Assembly (NCBI GenBank): GCA_905235595.1
Contig: CAJOMG010000014.1
Location: 1-54,051 of the forward strand
Length of the DNA: 54,051 bases
Origin: an uncultured Desulfovibrio sp.
GTDB taxonomy: Bacteria > Desulfobacterota > Desulfovibrionia > Desulfovibrionales > Desulfovibrionaceae
Reading direction: 5' to 3'
The notes under the pieces were generated by a model that searched no databases, was not told the origin of the DNA, and saw nothing but the letters and a program-made list of their open reading frames with translations. Each line of letters begins with the position of its first letter. The stretch's first letter is position 1. Below are positions 1-8,503 of this stretch, in pieces. The translations under genes and the position numbers were made by a program.

Positions 1-408
1 CCTGTTGAGCAGTTTGCCACCGTCGCCCTCGAAAATCCAGGCCATGACAGAAGCTTGATCCAGTCCGTAGCCGATGCCGCCGCAGGGAGCGGAGAACAGC
101 GTGCCAGCGGGGTTCAGACCGGAGTTGTAGTGGGTCCAGGCCATACCGCCGTTGACCAAACCTTCGCTTACGGCACCATAAATTTCAAAAGGCTTAACAA
201 TGGCGCCGGCAGCTAGAAGTTCGACTTCCAGCTCGCCTTTGGACAGTTTTTCAACATTGGCCTTAAAGCGTTCCAACGTCCTCATGTAGATAGAGGAGTT
301 GGTCAGAGCGGTTTGGATCTGGAGCTTTTCTTTTGCCATAGCGCTTCCGGCGAGGCCGCCGATGGCTATGCACAGGGAAAGGAAAAATACACCAAATTGT
401 TTACGCAT
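1..408 (-). CDS. dctP: TRAP transporter solute-binding protein, DctP type (5' part only; probable isethionate uptake)
   Basis: Reading leftwards from 408, 136 codons are open to the window edge, so only the N-terminal part is present. Residues 1-25 form a signal peptide (MRKQ, a hydrophobic core, then an AMA cleavage site). The mature part begins KEKLQIQTALTNSS and carries the Y-RTLERFKANVEKLSKGELEVELL pattern of DctP periplasmic binding proteins of tripartite ATP-independent transporters. An AGGAG ribosome site lies 5-9 bases before the ATG. The gene diverges from the isethionate lyase gene and has its own sigma-54 promoter, so isethionate is the likely ligand; this is inferred from context. 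The membrane subunits would lie to the left, outside the window. Confidence 0.85.
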   Translation of the reverse strand, partial: MRKQFGVFFLSLCIAIGGLAGSAMAKEKLQIQTALTNSSIYMRTLERFKANVEKLSKGELEVELLAAGAIVKPFEIYGAVSEGLVNGGMAWTHYNSGLNPAGTLFSAPCGGIGYGLDQASVMAWIFEGDGGKLLNR

Positions 409-498
409 CTCTACTCCTGTTTGGTTAAAGGTATTAAAGAGCAGAACAAAAAATCACAAGGCAAACCCTTGCTACCCACTATGTGATTTTTCGTACAT

Positions 499-513
499 GC
501 ACTATATATGCCA
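499..513 (-). promoter_or_regulatory. Candidate sigma-54 promoter for dctP
   Basis: On the minus strand the sequence TGGCATATATAGTGC has the invariant GG, exactly ten bases, then GC of a -24/-12 promoter. Transcription would start near 487, leaving a leader of about 80 bases before the dctP ATG at 408. The presence of a sigma-54 activator gene (islR) nearby supports it. Confidence 0.6.
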
Positions 514-686
514 GAAAATAAAAGGCAAAGCAACAAAATTTGCTCAAATAACTTCATTATTCTCAATAAATTATTGTTAAACCACCTTGGGCGAAGGAGT
601 TTTGAAATTTTTTTACGTCGTAAATTTGCGACAAATGATAAACATCCCTATTAGGGAAATCTTTAGCTTGTGAAATAAATTATAGC

Positions 687-720
687 TATGGAATCTGCAC
701 TAATCTGCATCCATTCCATA
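687..720. repeat. Inverted repeat with 8-bp arms (TATGGAAT / ATTCCATA)
   Basis: The perfect arms at 687-694 and 713-720 are separated by 18 bases. The repeat lies between the two sigma-54 promoters, about 170 bases upstream of the islA one and a similar distance upstream of the dctP one. It could be an enhancer-type activator site, but the sequence alone does not prove this. Confidence 0.35.
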
Positions 721-790
721 CATAATGCAAAGAGTATGATGCATATTTGCAACTTAAAAGATGGTGGAGTTATCAAAAATCACTCCTGAC

Positions 791-808
791 TGATGCAGAA
801 ATGCATCA
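791..808. promoter_or_regulatory. Candidate IslR upstream activator site
   Basis: TGATGCA-GAAA-TGCATCA is a perfect 7-bp dyad with a four-base centre. It lies roughly 85-100 bases upstream of the -24 element of islA, a usual distance for a bacterial enhancer-binding protein. Another TGATGCA half-site is at 737-743. Binding by IslR is inferred. Confidence 0.45.
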
Positions 809-890
809 AATTGTATTATTAGTATGTTTGCTAGAACAATCAAACCCAAGCATTTTTGCAAAGATTAACTATTTTAGTAAGTTAAGAATA

Positions 891-906
891 TGGCATGTTC
901 TATGCT
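891..906 (+). promoter_or_regulatory. Candidate sigma-54 promoter for islA
   Basis: TGGCATGTTCTATGCT has GG at 892-893 and GC at 904-905 with exactly ten bases between. Transcription would begin near 917, about 70 bases before the islA start codon. The sigma-54 activator gene islR at 4629 belongs to the same cluster. Confidence 0.65.
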
Positions 907-986
907 TATCCAGGCACATCAGGCATGTTCTTAACGTGTAGGGGATGTTCGCCCTTATGCGCAACACTAACTTTCAGGAGTATATG

Positions 987-3482
987 ATGAACACAGTCAC
1001 TTGCGAATGCCGTTCTCCTCAGGAGCAGCGGCTCCAAGACAAAATCGAAGGAAAAGTAGATAAATTCCGCAAAACGCACACCAGAGTTTTTAAATTGCTG
1101 GAGCGTTTTGAAGGGCAAAAGCCGCGTATTGATATAGAACGCGCACTCTATTTTACCGAGTCCATGAAGGAGACCGAGGGGCAACCGCTGGTATTGCGCT
1201 GGGCCAAAGCCCTCATGCACATCGCCAAGAACATGACCGTCTATGTGCAGGACGACCAACTGTTGCTGGGTCGCGCCGGCTGCGACGGACGTTACGGCAT
1301 CCTGTATCCTGAATTGGACGGTGATTTTCTGGACATCGCGGTGCGTGACCTGCCTACCCGCGCCACCTCGCCTGCCACAATCACTCCTGAAGATGCAAAA
1401 CGCGTCATCAATGATATCGCTCCCTACTGGAAGGGCAAGACCTTCCACGAGGATCTGAACCGTTCTCTTCCTCCAGAAGTGCACAAACTGACATATGATG
1501 ATCCTCAGGGCCTGATTTCCCGCTTTATCGTGAATGAGACCGCATCGTTCCGCAGCTCCATTCAGTGGGTGCATGATTATGGCAAAATTCTGAAGCGCGG
1601 CTTCAACGGCATCAAAAAAGAGGCTGAAGAAAAATTAGCCGCCCTTGATCCTTTAAGCTGCAAAGATAACTGCGAGAAACGCCCCTTCCTCGAAGCAGTG
1701 ATCATTGTCTGCGACGCTATTGTACTCTGGGCTAAGCGCCATGCCGAAGAAGCTCGCAAGGCGGCCGCTGTTGAAAAAGATCCCAAGCGCAAGGCTGAAC
1801 TGCTGCGCATGGCTGAGAACGCTGAGCATGTGCCCGGTGAACCGGCCCGCGACTTCTGGGAAGCCTGCCAGAGCCAGTGGTTTACCCAGATGTTCTCGCG
1901 TATTGAGCAAAAGACCGGCACGACCATTTCCAATGGCCGCATGGATCAGTATTTCTACCCCTATTACCAGGCGGACAAGAAGGCAGGTAAGATCACTGAT
2001 GCCCAGGCCATGGAATTACTGGAATGCATGTGGGTGGGCATGGCCGAATTTATCGACATGTATATTTCCCCCACTGGCGGGGCCTTTAACGAAGGTTATG
2101 CCCACTGGGAGGCTGTAACTGTTGGTGGTCAAACCCCTGATGGCCGTGACGCCAGCAACGAACTTACCTACATCATTCTTAAGTCAAAGCGCGAGTTCCC
2201 GCTGCACTATCCTGACCTAGCGGCCCGCATTCATTCCCGTGCTCCAGAACGCTATCTTTGGGACGTGGCTGAAACCATCAAATACGGTTCCGGATTCCCC
2301 AAGCTCATCAATGACGAAGAAGTGGTGCCTCTGTACGTTTCCAAGGGGGCGACGTTCGAGGAAGCTTTGGATTACGCTGTTTCGGGTTGCACCGAGGCTC
2401 GTATGCCGAACCGGGACACCTATACTTCCGGTGGTGCGTACATTAACTTTGCTGCGGCAGTGGAAATGGTGTTGCGCAATGGCCGCATGAAAAAATACGG
2501 TGATCAGGTTCTTGGGCTGGAAACAGGCGATCCGCGCAAGTTCAAGACTTGGGAAGAGTTTTGGAATGCCTACAAGGCGCAGCACATGCTCTTTATTAAG
2601 ACGGCTTTCCATCAGCAGTACATCATTAATAAACTGCGTGCGCAGCATTTTGCCCAACCCATGGGCTCTGCCATGCATGACCTGTGCATGAAACATTGCA
2701 TAGACCTGCACCAGGAGCAGATTCCTGAAGGGATTAATTTCGGCTATTTTGAGTATATGGGCCTTGGCACAGTGGTGGATTCTCTGTGCGCAGTGAAGAA
2801 GCTTGTCTTTGAAGAGAAGAAGCTGACCATGGACAAGCTCATTGAAGCGATTGATGCCAACTTTGAAGGCTATGACGACGTAAAGGCGCTCTTGAAATCT
2901 GCACCTTGCTATGGGAATAACGATCCCTATGCAGATGCCATCGGTCGTGAGATTGATAAGCTTTCTGTGGAATATGGCGGAAAATACAGCATGCGCGACC
3001 TGGGCATCCATAATGACGTGCGCTATGTGCCATTCACATCACATGTGCCCTTTGGCAAGGTTGTTTCGGCTACTCCCAACGGACGCACGGACGGCTTCCC
3101 CCTTTCGGACGGTTCTTCAGCTTCGCATGGGGCGGATGTCAACGGCCCGACTGCGGTGCTGCTTTCCAACTACAATACCAAAAACATGGGCATGCGCGAT
3201 CGCGCAGCCCGTATGTTGAACATCAAGTTCACGCCCAAGTGCGTAGAAGGTGAGCAGGGCACGGAAAAACTGGTGTCTTTCATTCGCACCTTCTGCGATT
3301 TGAAGTTGTGGCATGTGCAGTTTAACGTCCTGAACAAGGATACCCTTCTGGCTGCGCAAAAGGATCCGCAAAAATACCGGAACCTCATTGTGCGTATTGC
3401 CGGGTACAGCGCCTACTTTGTTGATCTGTCGCCTGATTTGCAGAACGACCTGATCGCGCGTACTGAACACGACGTCATGTAA
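987..3482 (+). CDS. islA: Isethionate sulfite-lyase (glycyl radical enzyme)
   Basis: The 831-residue protein would split the C-S bond of isethionate (2-hydroxyethanesulfonate) to acetaldehyde and sulfite in the cytoplasm; the sulfite then serves as respiratory electron acceptor. It has a PFL-like N-terminal domain and the catalytic loop VSGCTEAR, with the thiyl Cys at residue 468 and the paired Glu at 470. The glycyl-radical loop RIAGYSAYF near the C-terminus has the radical Gly at about residue 806. Length and Cys position agree with characterised IslA proteins. In-frame ATGs occur at 945, 984 and 987. I chose 987 because AGGAG at 976-980 is six bases before it; 984 is the near alternative. 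The activase gene, sigma-54 activator and divergent TRAP binding protein argue for isethionate rather than choline, glycerol or other substrates. Confidence 0.88.
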   Translation: MNTVTCECRSPQEQRLQDKIEGKVDKFRKTHTRVFKLLERFEGQKPRIDIERALYFTESMKETEGQPLVLRWAKALMHIAKNMTVYVQDDQLLLGRAGCDGRYGILYPELDGDFLDIAVRDLPTRATSPATITPEDAKRVINDIAPYWKGKTFHEDLNRSLPPEVHKLTYDDPQGLISRFIVNETASFRSSIQWVHDYGKILKRGFNGIKKEAEEKLAALDPLSCKDNCEKRPFLEAVIIVCDAIVLWAKRHAEEARKAAAVEKDPKRKAELLRMAENAEHVPGEPARDFWEACQSQWFTQMFSRIEQKTGTTISNGRMDQYFYPYYQADKKAGKITDAQAMELLECMWVGMAEFIDMYISPTGGAFNEGYAHWEAVTVGGQTPDGRDASNELTYIILKSKREFPLHYPDLAARIHSRAPERYLWDVAETIKYGSGFPKLINDEEVVPLYVSKGATFEEALDYAVSGCTEARMPNRDTYTSGGAYINFAAAVEMVLRNGRMKKYGDQVLGLETGDPRKFKTWEEFWNAYKAQHMLFIKTAFHQQYIINKLRAQHFAQPMGSAMHDLCMKHCIDLHQEQIPEGINFGYFEYMGLGTVVDSLCAVKKLVFEEKKLTMDKLIEAIDANFEGYDDVKALLKSAPCYGNNDPYADAIGREIDKLSVEYGGKYSMRDLGIHNDVRYVPFTSHVPFGKVVSATPNGRTDGFPLSDGSSASHGADVNGPTAVLLSNYNTKNMGMRDRAARMLNIKFTPKCVEGEQGTEKLVSFIRTFCDLKLWHVQFNVLNKDTLLAAQKDPQKYRNLIVRIAGYSAYFVDLSPDLQNDLIARTEHDVM

Positions 3483-3492
3483 CTGAACGTGA

Positions 3493-3566
3493 TACCAGCA
3501 GTCTGGTACCTATAGAATCGCGCGGGGCGGATGGACAACAGGATTCCTATCCAGCCTCGCGCGATT
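3493..3566 (+). promoter_or_regulatory. Two hairpins in the islA-islB gap (possible attenuator or mRNA-stabilising element)
   Basis: The first stem is TACCAG (3493-3498) with CTGGTA (3503-3508). The second is stronger: AATCGCGCG (3516-3524) with CGCGCGATT (3558-3566), with further pairing possible inside. Only a weak T-rich tail follows, so this looks less like a full terminator than a partial terminator or a 3' stabiliser. It could make islA mRNA more abundant than islB mRNA, as expected when much enzyme and little activase is needed. Confidence 0.5.
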
Positions 3567-3659
3567 TCTCTTATAAAAATTGCCCGAGTGCATGAGACAC
3601 TTTTTTGTGTTGTGATGACGACGGGCTGTCCTGCAATGCCTACGTAAGGATGATCTGCT

Positions 3660-4604
3660 ATGTGTGAGGACGTCACCCAGAAGCGCGGCATGGTTTTTAA
3701 TGTTCAGAAATATTCTGTTCACGATGGTCCCGGCATTCGCACTATCGTTTTTCTCAAAGGTTGTGCGCTCTCCTGCCGTTGGTGCAGCAACCCCGAATCA
3801 CAACACAGAGAGCCGGAGTTGGCATACAATGCGGGGCGCTGTCTGGGCATTTCCAAATGTGGCCATTGCATTGTGGCATGCCCGTTTGGCTCCATAAGTC
3901 TGTGCAACGATGATCTGCCGACCATTGACCGCACGCATTGCAGTGCATGCACCAGCAAATCCTGCGCAGAAGCATGTCCGGCACAGGCTTTACTTATTTA
4001 CGGCAAGGAGCGCACTGTTGACGATGTTCTTTCTGTGGTTGAACAGGATATGGCATTTTATGCCCGTTCCGGCGGTGGTTTGACCATATCTGGCGGAGAG
4101 CCATTGCTGCAGAGTGATTTCGCCGTGTCTCTTTTGCGTGAAGCGCGTACCAGGCGCGTAAAGACAGCCGTTGAGACCTGTGGTATGGTTCCCGCTGACA
4201 CAATCAGGGCAGCGGCGCCGTATCTTAATTTTGTCCTGTTTGATATCAAGCATATGGATAGTGCGGTGCATGCTGCGCAAACTGGTGCGCCCAATGCTCG
4301 TATTCTTGATAATTTTCGCATTCTCGTGGACGAATTTCCCGATCTGCCCATATTGGCGCGGACTCCCATTATTCCTGGTTTCAATGACAATGCAAAAACC
4401 ATCAGCGCTATTACCAGCTTTATCAAACCCTATGAACGTGTGGAATACGAGATGCTGCCATATCACAGGCTTGGAACACAGAAATACCATTTTCTTGACC
4501 GTCCTGTACCCATGGGCGAGGTTCAGTTGAACCCCAAAAAAATGGCAGCACTGCAAAAAACAGCCGTGCGTATTCTTGGAGAGAGGGTACATATTCCGCA
4601 CTGA
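3660..4604 (+). CDS. islB: Isethionate lyase activating enzyme (radical SAM)
   Basis: This 314-residue protein uses S-adenosylmethionine and a [4Fe-4S] cluster to place the glycyl radical on IslA. The radical-SAM motif C35-x3-C39-x2-C42 is in KGCALSCRWC. A ferredoxin-like insert follows, with several cysteines (KCGHCIVAC and HCSACTSKSCAEAC), as in glycyl-radical activases carrying two extra clusters. The GGEP motif (ISGGEPLLQ) that contacts SAM is intact. The ATG is nine bases after AAGGA. It lies 177 bases after islA, across the hairpins described above, and 24 bases before islR. Confidence 0.88.
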   Translation: MCEDVTQKRGMVFNVQKYSVHDGPGIRTIVFLKGCALSCRWCSNPESQHREPELAYNAGRCLGISKCGHCIVACPFGSISLCNDDLPTIDRTHCSACTSKSCAEACPAQALLIYGKERTVDDVLSVVEQDMAFYARSGGGLTISGGEPLLQSDFAVSLLREARTRRVKTAVETCGMVPADTIRAAAPYLNFVLFDIKHMDSAVHAAQTGAPNARILDNFRILVDEFPDLPILARTPIIPGFNDNAKTISAITSFIKPYERVEYEMLPYHRLGTQKYHFLDRPVPMGEVQLNPKKMAALQKTAVRILGERVHIPH

Positions 4605-4628
4605 CGCGAACAGCAACAGGCGTAATCT

Positions 4629-6026
4629 ATGGCTCGATATTCAGAACTTCTGTCTCGCAATGTTGAGAGTATTCTTGACGCACTGCCGGAGGGTGTGTTC
4701 ATCAGCGATGCGTCCGGCATTAGCCTGCGCGTCAACCGCATGTACGAACAGCTCACCGGTCTGACACAGGAGCAGATTGAGGGAAAGAATGTACGTGACC
4801 TCGTGCATGAGGGAACCTTTGATTGTATTTTGAATCCGGAAATTGTGCGCACAGGTCGGCCAACAACGCGAGTGCAACAGCTCAAGAATGGCAAGAAACT
4901 CGTACTCATGGGGTTTCCTGTTTTTGATTCGTCGGGTCAGCTGCGTCTTGTGGTGACCTTTGCCCGAGATGTGACCCTGCTGGCTCGCCTTCAGGATCAG
5001 GTTTCAGGGCAGTGCAGACTCATTGACCAAATTCACGATCAGCTTGCCTATGTGGCGCAAGGGGATAAGAAAGCCCGTGAACCGGTATACGCAAGCAAGG
5101 CCATGGAGGAAGTGACTTCTCTCTTGCAGCGTTTTGCTGACACCGACGCAACGGTGCTCATACTGGGAGAAACCGGGGCAGGCAAGGATGTGTTTGCCCG
5201 GTTTACGCATGCACTCTCTCCCAGACGGGACAAAATCTTGCTAAAGGTGGACTGTGGAGGCATTTCTGAATCACTAACAGAGTCTGAGCTCTTCGGGTAT
5301 ATGCCGGGGGCGTTTACCGGGGCTTCCAGCAAGGGTAAGGCAGGGTATTTCGAAATTGCAGACGGCAGCACTGTTTTTCTGGACGAAGTGGGAGAACTGC
5401 CCCTAGCCATGCAAACACGCCTCCTGCGCGTGCTCCAGGACGGCGAGATCATGCGCGTGGGCGCTTCCAGTCCACGCAAGGTTGATGTGCGCATTATTGC
5501 TGCCACAAACCGCAATCTTGCGGAAAGCGTTGAGGCGGGAACCTTTCGTCGTGACCTTTTTTACCGCCTGAATGTGGCTACAGTGCGAATACCGCCACTG
5601 CGTGAACGCCGAGAAGATGTGCGTGTACTTGCCGAGCATTTTTTGGCTCTGTACACCGCCAAGTATCATAAGGCCATGGCCTTTATGGATGTGACACTTG
5701 AGATGATGTCTTCCTATGCGTGGCCAGGCAATGTGCGGGAATTGCAGAATCTTGTCCATAGCATGGTGATCACACTCAACGGCCCCCTCATTTCCCCCCG
5801 CGACCTGCCTGCGCAGATATCAGGCATGCAGCGCGACGTATCACCGTATGCTGAAGATGTGCTCAATGCTGGACGCCCGTTGCGGGACATTATGGCAGAA
5901 ATTGAGCGTGATTTTCTGCTCAGGGCCATTGCAACGCACGGTTCTGTGCAGCGGGTAGCAGAACTGTTTCATATTAATCGCAGTACAATATTTCGCAAGC
6001 TTCAGGTTTCCAAAGGAAGCAAATAG
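4629..6026 (+). CDS. islR: Sigma-54-dependent transcriptional activator of the isethionate genes
   Basis: This 465-residue enhancer-binding protein has an N-terminal PAS sensor (about residues 8-115, with RVNRMYEQLTGLTQEQIEGKNVRDLV). The central AAA+ domain has Walker A GETGAGKD at about 180-187, the sigma-54 contact loop GAFTGA at about 227-232, and Walker B VFLDEVGEL. A Fis-type helix-turn-helix closes the protein (RVAELFHINRSTIFRKL). The PAS domain probably senses isethionate or a related signal; the ligand is inferred. Its gene adjoins islAB, and both islA and dctP have -24/-12 promoters, so it most likely switches on both transport and cleavage. Confidence 0.85.
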   Translation: MARYSELLSRNVESILDALPEGVFISDASGISLRVNRMYEQLTGLTQEQIEGKNVRDLVHEGTFDCILNPEIVRTGRPTTRVQQLKNGKKLVLMGFPVFDSSGQLRLVVTFARDVTLLARLQDQVSGQCRLIDQIHDQLAYVAQGDKKAREPVYASKAMEEVTSLLQRFADTDATVLILGETGAGKDVFARFTHALSPRRDKILLKVDCGGISESLTESELFGYMPGAFTGASSKGKAGYFEIADGSTVFLDEVGELPLAMQTRLLRVLQDGEIMRVGASSPRKVDVRIIAATNRNLAESVEAGTFRRDLFYRLNVATVRIPPLRERREDVRVLAEHFLALYTAKYHKAMAFMDVTLEMMSSYAWPGNVRELQNLVHSMVITLNGPLISPRDLPAQISGMQRDVSPYAEDVLNAGRPLRDIMAEIERDFLLRAIATHGSVQRVAELFHINRSTIFRKLQVSKGSK

Positions 6027-6042
6027 TGCTCCTGTTCATTGC

Positions 6043-6066
6043 ACATGTCATTCTTGCACGACATGT
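6043..6066 (+). terminator. Weak hairpin after islR, possible terminator
   Basis: ACATGTC (6043-6049) pairs with GACATGT (6060-6066), followed by TGTTTTCT. The stem is short and only moderately GC-rich, so termination would be inefficient. It is the only candidate between islR and radA. Confidence 0.3.
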
Positions 6067-6116
6067 TGTTTTCTGCTTGTGCTTGCGTCATGTGATGTTT
6101 TTTCTTAGGCTGTGGC

Positions 6117-7475
6117 ATGTCGAAAGTGCGTGAAGTGTATATATGTTCCGCCTGTGGTGCGCAGACGATGCAGTGGCGCGGGCAGTGCCCCGGATGCCAT
6201 GAATGGAATACACTCACGGCTTCGGTGAGATCTGTAAAAAATCCACCGGGCCATGGTCTACAATCTGCAACGAAAAAATCAGATATTCCCCTGCCCCTAT
6301 GCGAAGTTGAAGATAGCGGGCACACTCCGTATGGCAGCGGTCTTGAGGCTCTGGATCGTATACTGGGTAAAGGGCTGGTGCCTGGCGCTGCCATTCTGGT
6401 TGGTGGTGAACCGGGTATTGGCAAGTCAACATTATTATTGCAGATAGCTGGCATGGTGGCCGCTTCTGGCCGGCGTGTGCTCTATGCCAGCGGTGAGGAA
6501 TCCCTGCCGCAGATAAAGGGAAGGGCAGAGCGTCTGGACATGTTAGATGCCAACCTGCTCGCACTTTCCACCTCTCGTGTTGAAGATGTGCTTGAGGCCA
6601 TACATTCTGCAATGCCGGTTCTCCTGATTGTAGACTCTGTGCAGACATTCACCAGCCTTGAGGCAGAGGGTCTGCCCGGCAATGTCACCCAGGTGCGGGC
6701 CGTTGCTACAGCGCTTCTTGAAGCGTGCCGCAGTGCTTCCTGCACTCTGTTGCTTGTTGGGCATGTGACCAAGGATGGTGTGCTGGCCGGACCACGCATG
6801 CTGGAACATATGGTTGATACTGTCATTTCCCTGGAAGGTGATCGCCGCCAGATGTTCCGGCTGCTGCGCGTATTCAAGAACCGTTTTGGCCCCAATGAGG
6901 AATTACTGGTTTTCCGAATGGAAACCTCTGGCCTTCGTGTTGTGGACGACCCCTCAACTTTTTTTCTGGGGCAGCGTGATCCCTCTCTTTCAGGTACTGC
7001 CGTTGTTATGGCAGTGGATGGTCAGCGGCCACTGGCTGTGGAGGTTCAGGCTCTTGTTGCGCGCACATTCCTGAGCATTCCACGACGTGCCGCGCTGGGT
7101 TTTGATACTGGTCGGCTGCATTTGCTGCTGGCAGTGCTGGAAAAGCGTCTCAAGCTCAATTTTGGCCAGGTGGATATTTATGCCAAGGTGGGTGGTGGGA
7201 TGAAACTCTCTGAGCCTGGGCTGGATCTTGCTCTGGTGGCCGCCGTGCTTTCATCGTATTATGATCTGCCCTTGCCAGCCAGAAGCATACTTTGGGGGGA
7301 AGTTGACCTTAATGGACAGGTGCGCCCTGTTGCCGCACAGGATTTACGGCTCAAGCAGGCACAACGGCTTGGTTTTGATCCCATTATACATCCAGCGGAA
7401 GGGGAGGGTAGTATCCACACTATTGCTGAGCTGCAGAGTCGTTTGTTTCATCGCAATGTCCATGGCAGAAGATGA
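6117..7475 (+). CDS. radA: DNA repair protein RadA (branch-migration ATPase)
   Basis: RadA is a RecA-related helicase that extends heteroduplex during recombination. The 452-residue protein starts with a four-Cys zinc finger (C10, C13, C24, C27). Walker A follows (GGEPGIGKST, about residues 96-105), then the RadA-specific KNRFG motif (RVFKNRFGPNEEL) and a Lon-like C-terminal domain. Length and domain order match the family. No strong ribosome site is visible before the ATG. It heads a same-strand run with the CYTH, clpS and clpA genes. Confidence 0.93.
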   Translation: MSKVREVYICSACGAQTMQWRGQCPGCHEWNTLTASVRSVKNPPGHGLQSATKKSDIPLPLCEVEDSGHTPYGSGLEALDRILGKGLVPGAAILVGGEPGIGKSTLLLQIAGMVAASGRRVLYASGEESLPQIKGRAERLDMLDANLLALSTSRVEDVLEAIHSAMPVLLIVDSVQTFTSLEAEGLPGNVTQVRAVATALLEACRSASCTLLLVGHVTKDGVLAGPRMLEHMVDTVISLEGDRRQMFRLLRVFKNRFGPNEELLVFRMETSGLRVVDDPSTFFLGQRDPSLSGTAVVMAVDGQRPLAVEVQALVARTFLSIPRRAALGFDTGRLHLLLAVLEKRLKLNFGQVDIYAKVGGGMKLSEPGLDLALVAAVLSSYYDLPLPARSILWGEVDLNGQVRPVAAQDLRLKQAQRLGFDPIIHPAEGEGSIHTIAELQSRLFHRNVHGRR

Positions 7476-7509
7476 TATAATCCCGCAAACCCAGGAGAGG
7501 AATGTGGTC

Positions 7510-8115
7510 ATGGGCCTTGAGATAGAACGCAAATATCTGCATGTAGCTCTGCAACCCCTTCGTCAGAAGCTGATAGATAATGGAGCGCACTGTCTGGGTG
7601 CACACTTCGAAAGCAACTGGGTGTATGATGATGCAGGCGGAACACTATGTGAGAGCGGACGGCTGCTGCGTCTACGCAGCCAGGAGTGGCCAGACAAAAC
7701 TTTACATTTGCTGACACTTAAACTGCCTGTTGCAGAAATGGGAAGTTTCAAGAAGCGTGAGGAGCGGGAAACTCAGGTAGCCGATGGGCAGGCCATGCGT
7801 TCTATTCTTGCCGGCCTGGGGTATGGCGTGATCGCCCGTTATGAAAAAATTCGAGAACCATGGCGCATGGGGCTGGTTGAAGTTGAACTTGATGTGCTGC
7901 CTTTTGGAGAAATTGTGGAACTGGAAGGTCCGGAGGCAGATATTGTTTCGGTGCAAACAAGACTTCTTCTTGACAATGCAGAAACAAGCACCAAAAGTTA
8001 TCACGAACTACATCAGCAATGGCTGCAACAGCACAATAAACAACTGAAATTTTCTTTTGTATTTAACGCGCAACAACGGGCGAGATGGCGGGAAAAGCTG
8101 GGTCTTTCCTATTAG
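7510..8115 (+). CDS. CYTH-domain protein (CyaB / thiamine-triphosphatase-like)
   Basis: This 201-residue protein opens with the diagnostic EIERKYL motif of the CYTH tunnel fold and continues with alternating charged strands typical of the family (RLLRLRSQ, LTLKLP, EREYTQ-like EERETQV, RYEKIREPW, VEVELDVLPFGEIVELEG). Members act on triphosphate groups, with divalent metals held by Glu residues; some are class IV adenylate cyclases. The substrate cannot be told here. The ATG at 7510 is 12 bases after AGGAG; an in-frame GTG at 7504 has better spacing and is an alternative. Extending further upstream would only overlap radA. Confidence 0.8.
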   Translation: MGLEIERKYLHVALQPLRQKLIDNGAHCLGAHFESNWVYDDAGGTLCESGRLLRLRSQEWPDKTLHLLTLKLPVAEMGSFKKREERETQVADGQAMRSILAGLGYGVIARYEKIREPWRMGLVEVELDVLPFGEIVELEGPEADIVSVQTRLLLDNAETSTKSYHELHQQWLQQHNKQLKFSFVFNAQQRARWREKLGLSY

Positions 8116-8173
8116 CATACTGCGTTCAATATACAGGCCAGTTGTCTGCACCTTTTTGAGAGAGATACTACGC

Positions 8174-8494
8174 ATGTCATTCCCTGATAATAATGCAACT
8201 CATGGTGACAGTTGCGTCGTTGTTGAAAAAAAACTCAAAGAGCCGGAGCGTTACCGGGTTCTTCTGCACAACGATGACTATACAAGTATGGATTTTGTCG
8301 TTTCTGTACTGCGCACCGTTTTTCACAAGACGACTGAAGAAGCCACTGCCATTATGCTCACTGTACACAGGCAGGGTCTTGGAGTATGCGGCGTGTATAC
8401 TCAGGAGGTGGCAGAAGGCAAGGTGCGTCGTGTACACAGTCTGGCACATACGGCAAATTATCCCCTTAAATGCACCATGGAAAAAGTTTTTTGA
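8174..8494 (+). CDS. clpS: ATP-dependent Clp protease adaptor ClpS
   Basis: The 106-residue adaptor binds N-degron substrates and the N-domain of ClpA, delivering them to ClpAP. The ClpS core is clear: YRVLLHNDDYTSMDFVVSVL, then the helix with the TEEATAIMLTVHRQG signature and GVYTQEVAEGKV. Its stop is nine bases before the clpA start, the usual clpS-clpA order. The open frame continues upstream to 8057, but the conserved region fits a start at 8174. Confidence 0.93.
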   Translation: MSFPDNNATHGDSCVVVEKKLKEPERYRVLLHNDDYTSMDFVVSVLRTVFHKTTEEATAIMLTVHRQGLGVCGVYTQEVAEGKVRRVHSLAHTANYPLKCTMEKVF

Positions 8495-8503
8495 GATACT
8501 GCC

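Larger units (their letters stand above)
409..986. other. Divergent AT-rich regulatory region between dctP and islA
   Basis: There is no convincing gene here. The stretch is clearly more AT-rich than the genes on either side. It holds two oppositely directed -24/-12 promoters, near 499-513 (minus) and 891-906 (plus), and several short palindromes between them. Small open frames at 299-580 and 747-941 have no family signature or good ribosome site and are not called. Confidence 0.7.

Noticed and set aside
299..580. Small frame within dctP and its upstream region
   Set aside because: It overlaps the dctP signal peptide on the other strand and lies across the sigma-54 promoter. There is no ribosome site.
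945..986. ATG at 945 or 984 as the islA start
   Set aside because: The AGGAG ribosome site is at 976-980. ATG 945 lies before it. ATG 984 is only three bases from it. ATG 987 has proper spacing and gives the known IslA length and Cys position.
987..3482. Choline TMA-lyase, glycerol dehydratase or pyruvate formate-lyase identity for the glycyl-radical enzyme
   Set aside because: No microcompartment, choline-uptake or dehydratase partner genes are near. Catalytic residue spacing, length, the divergent TRAP gene and the sigma-54 activator fit the isethionate type better.
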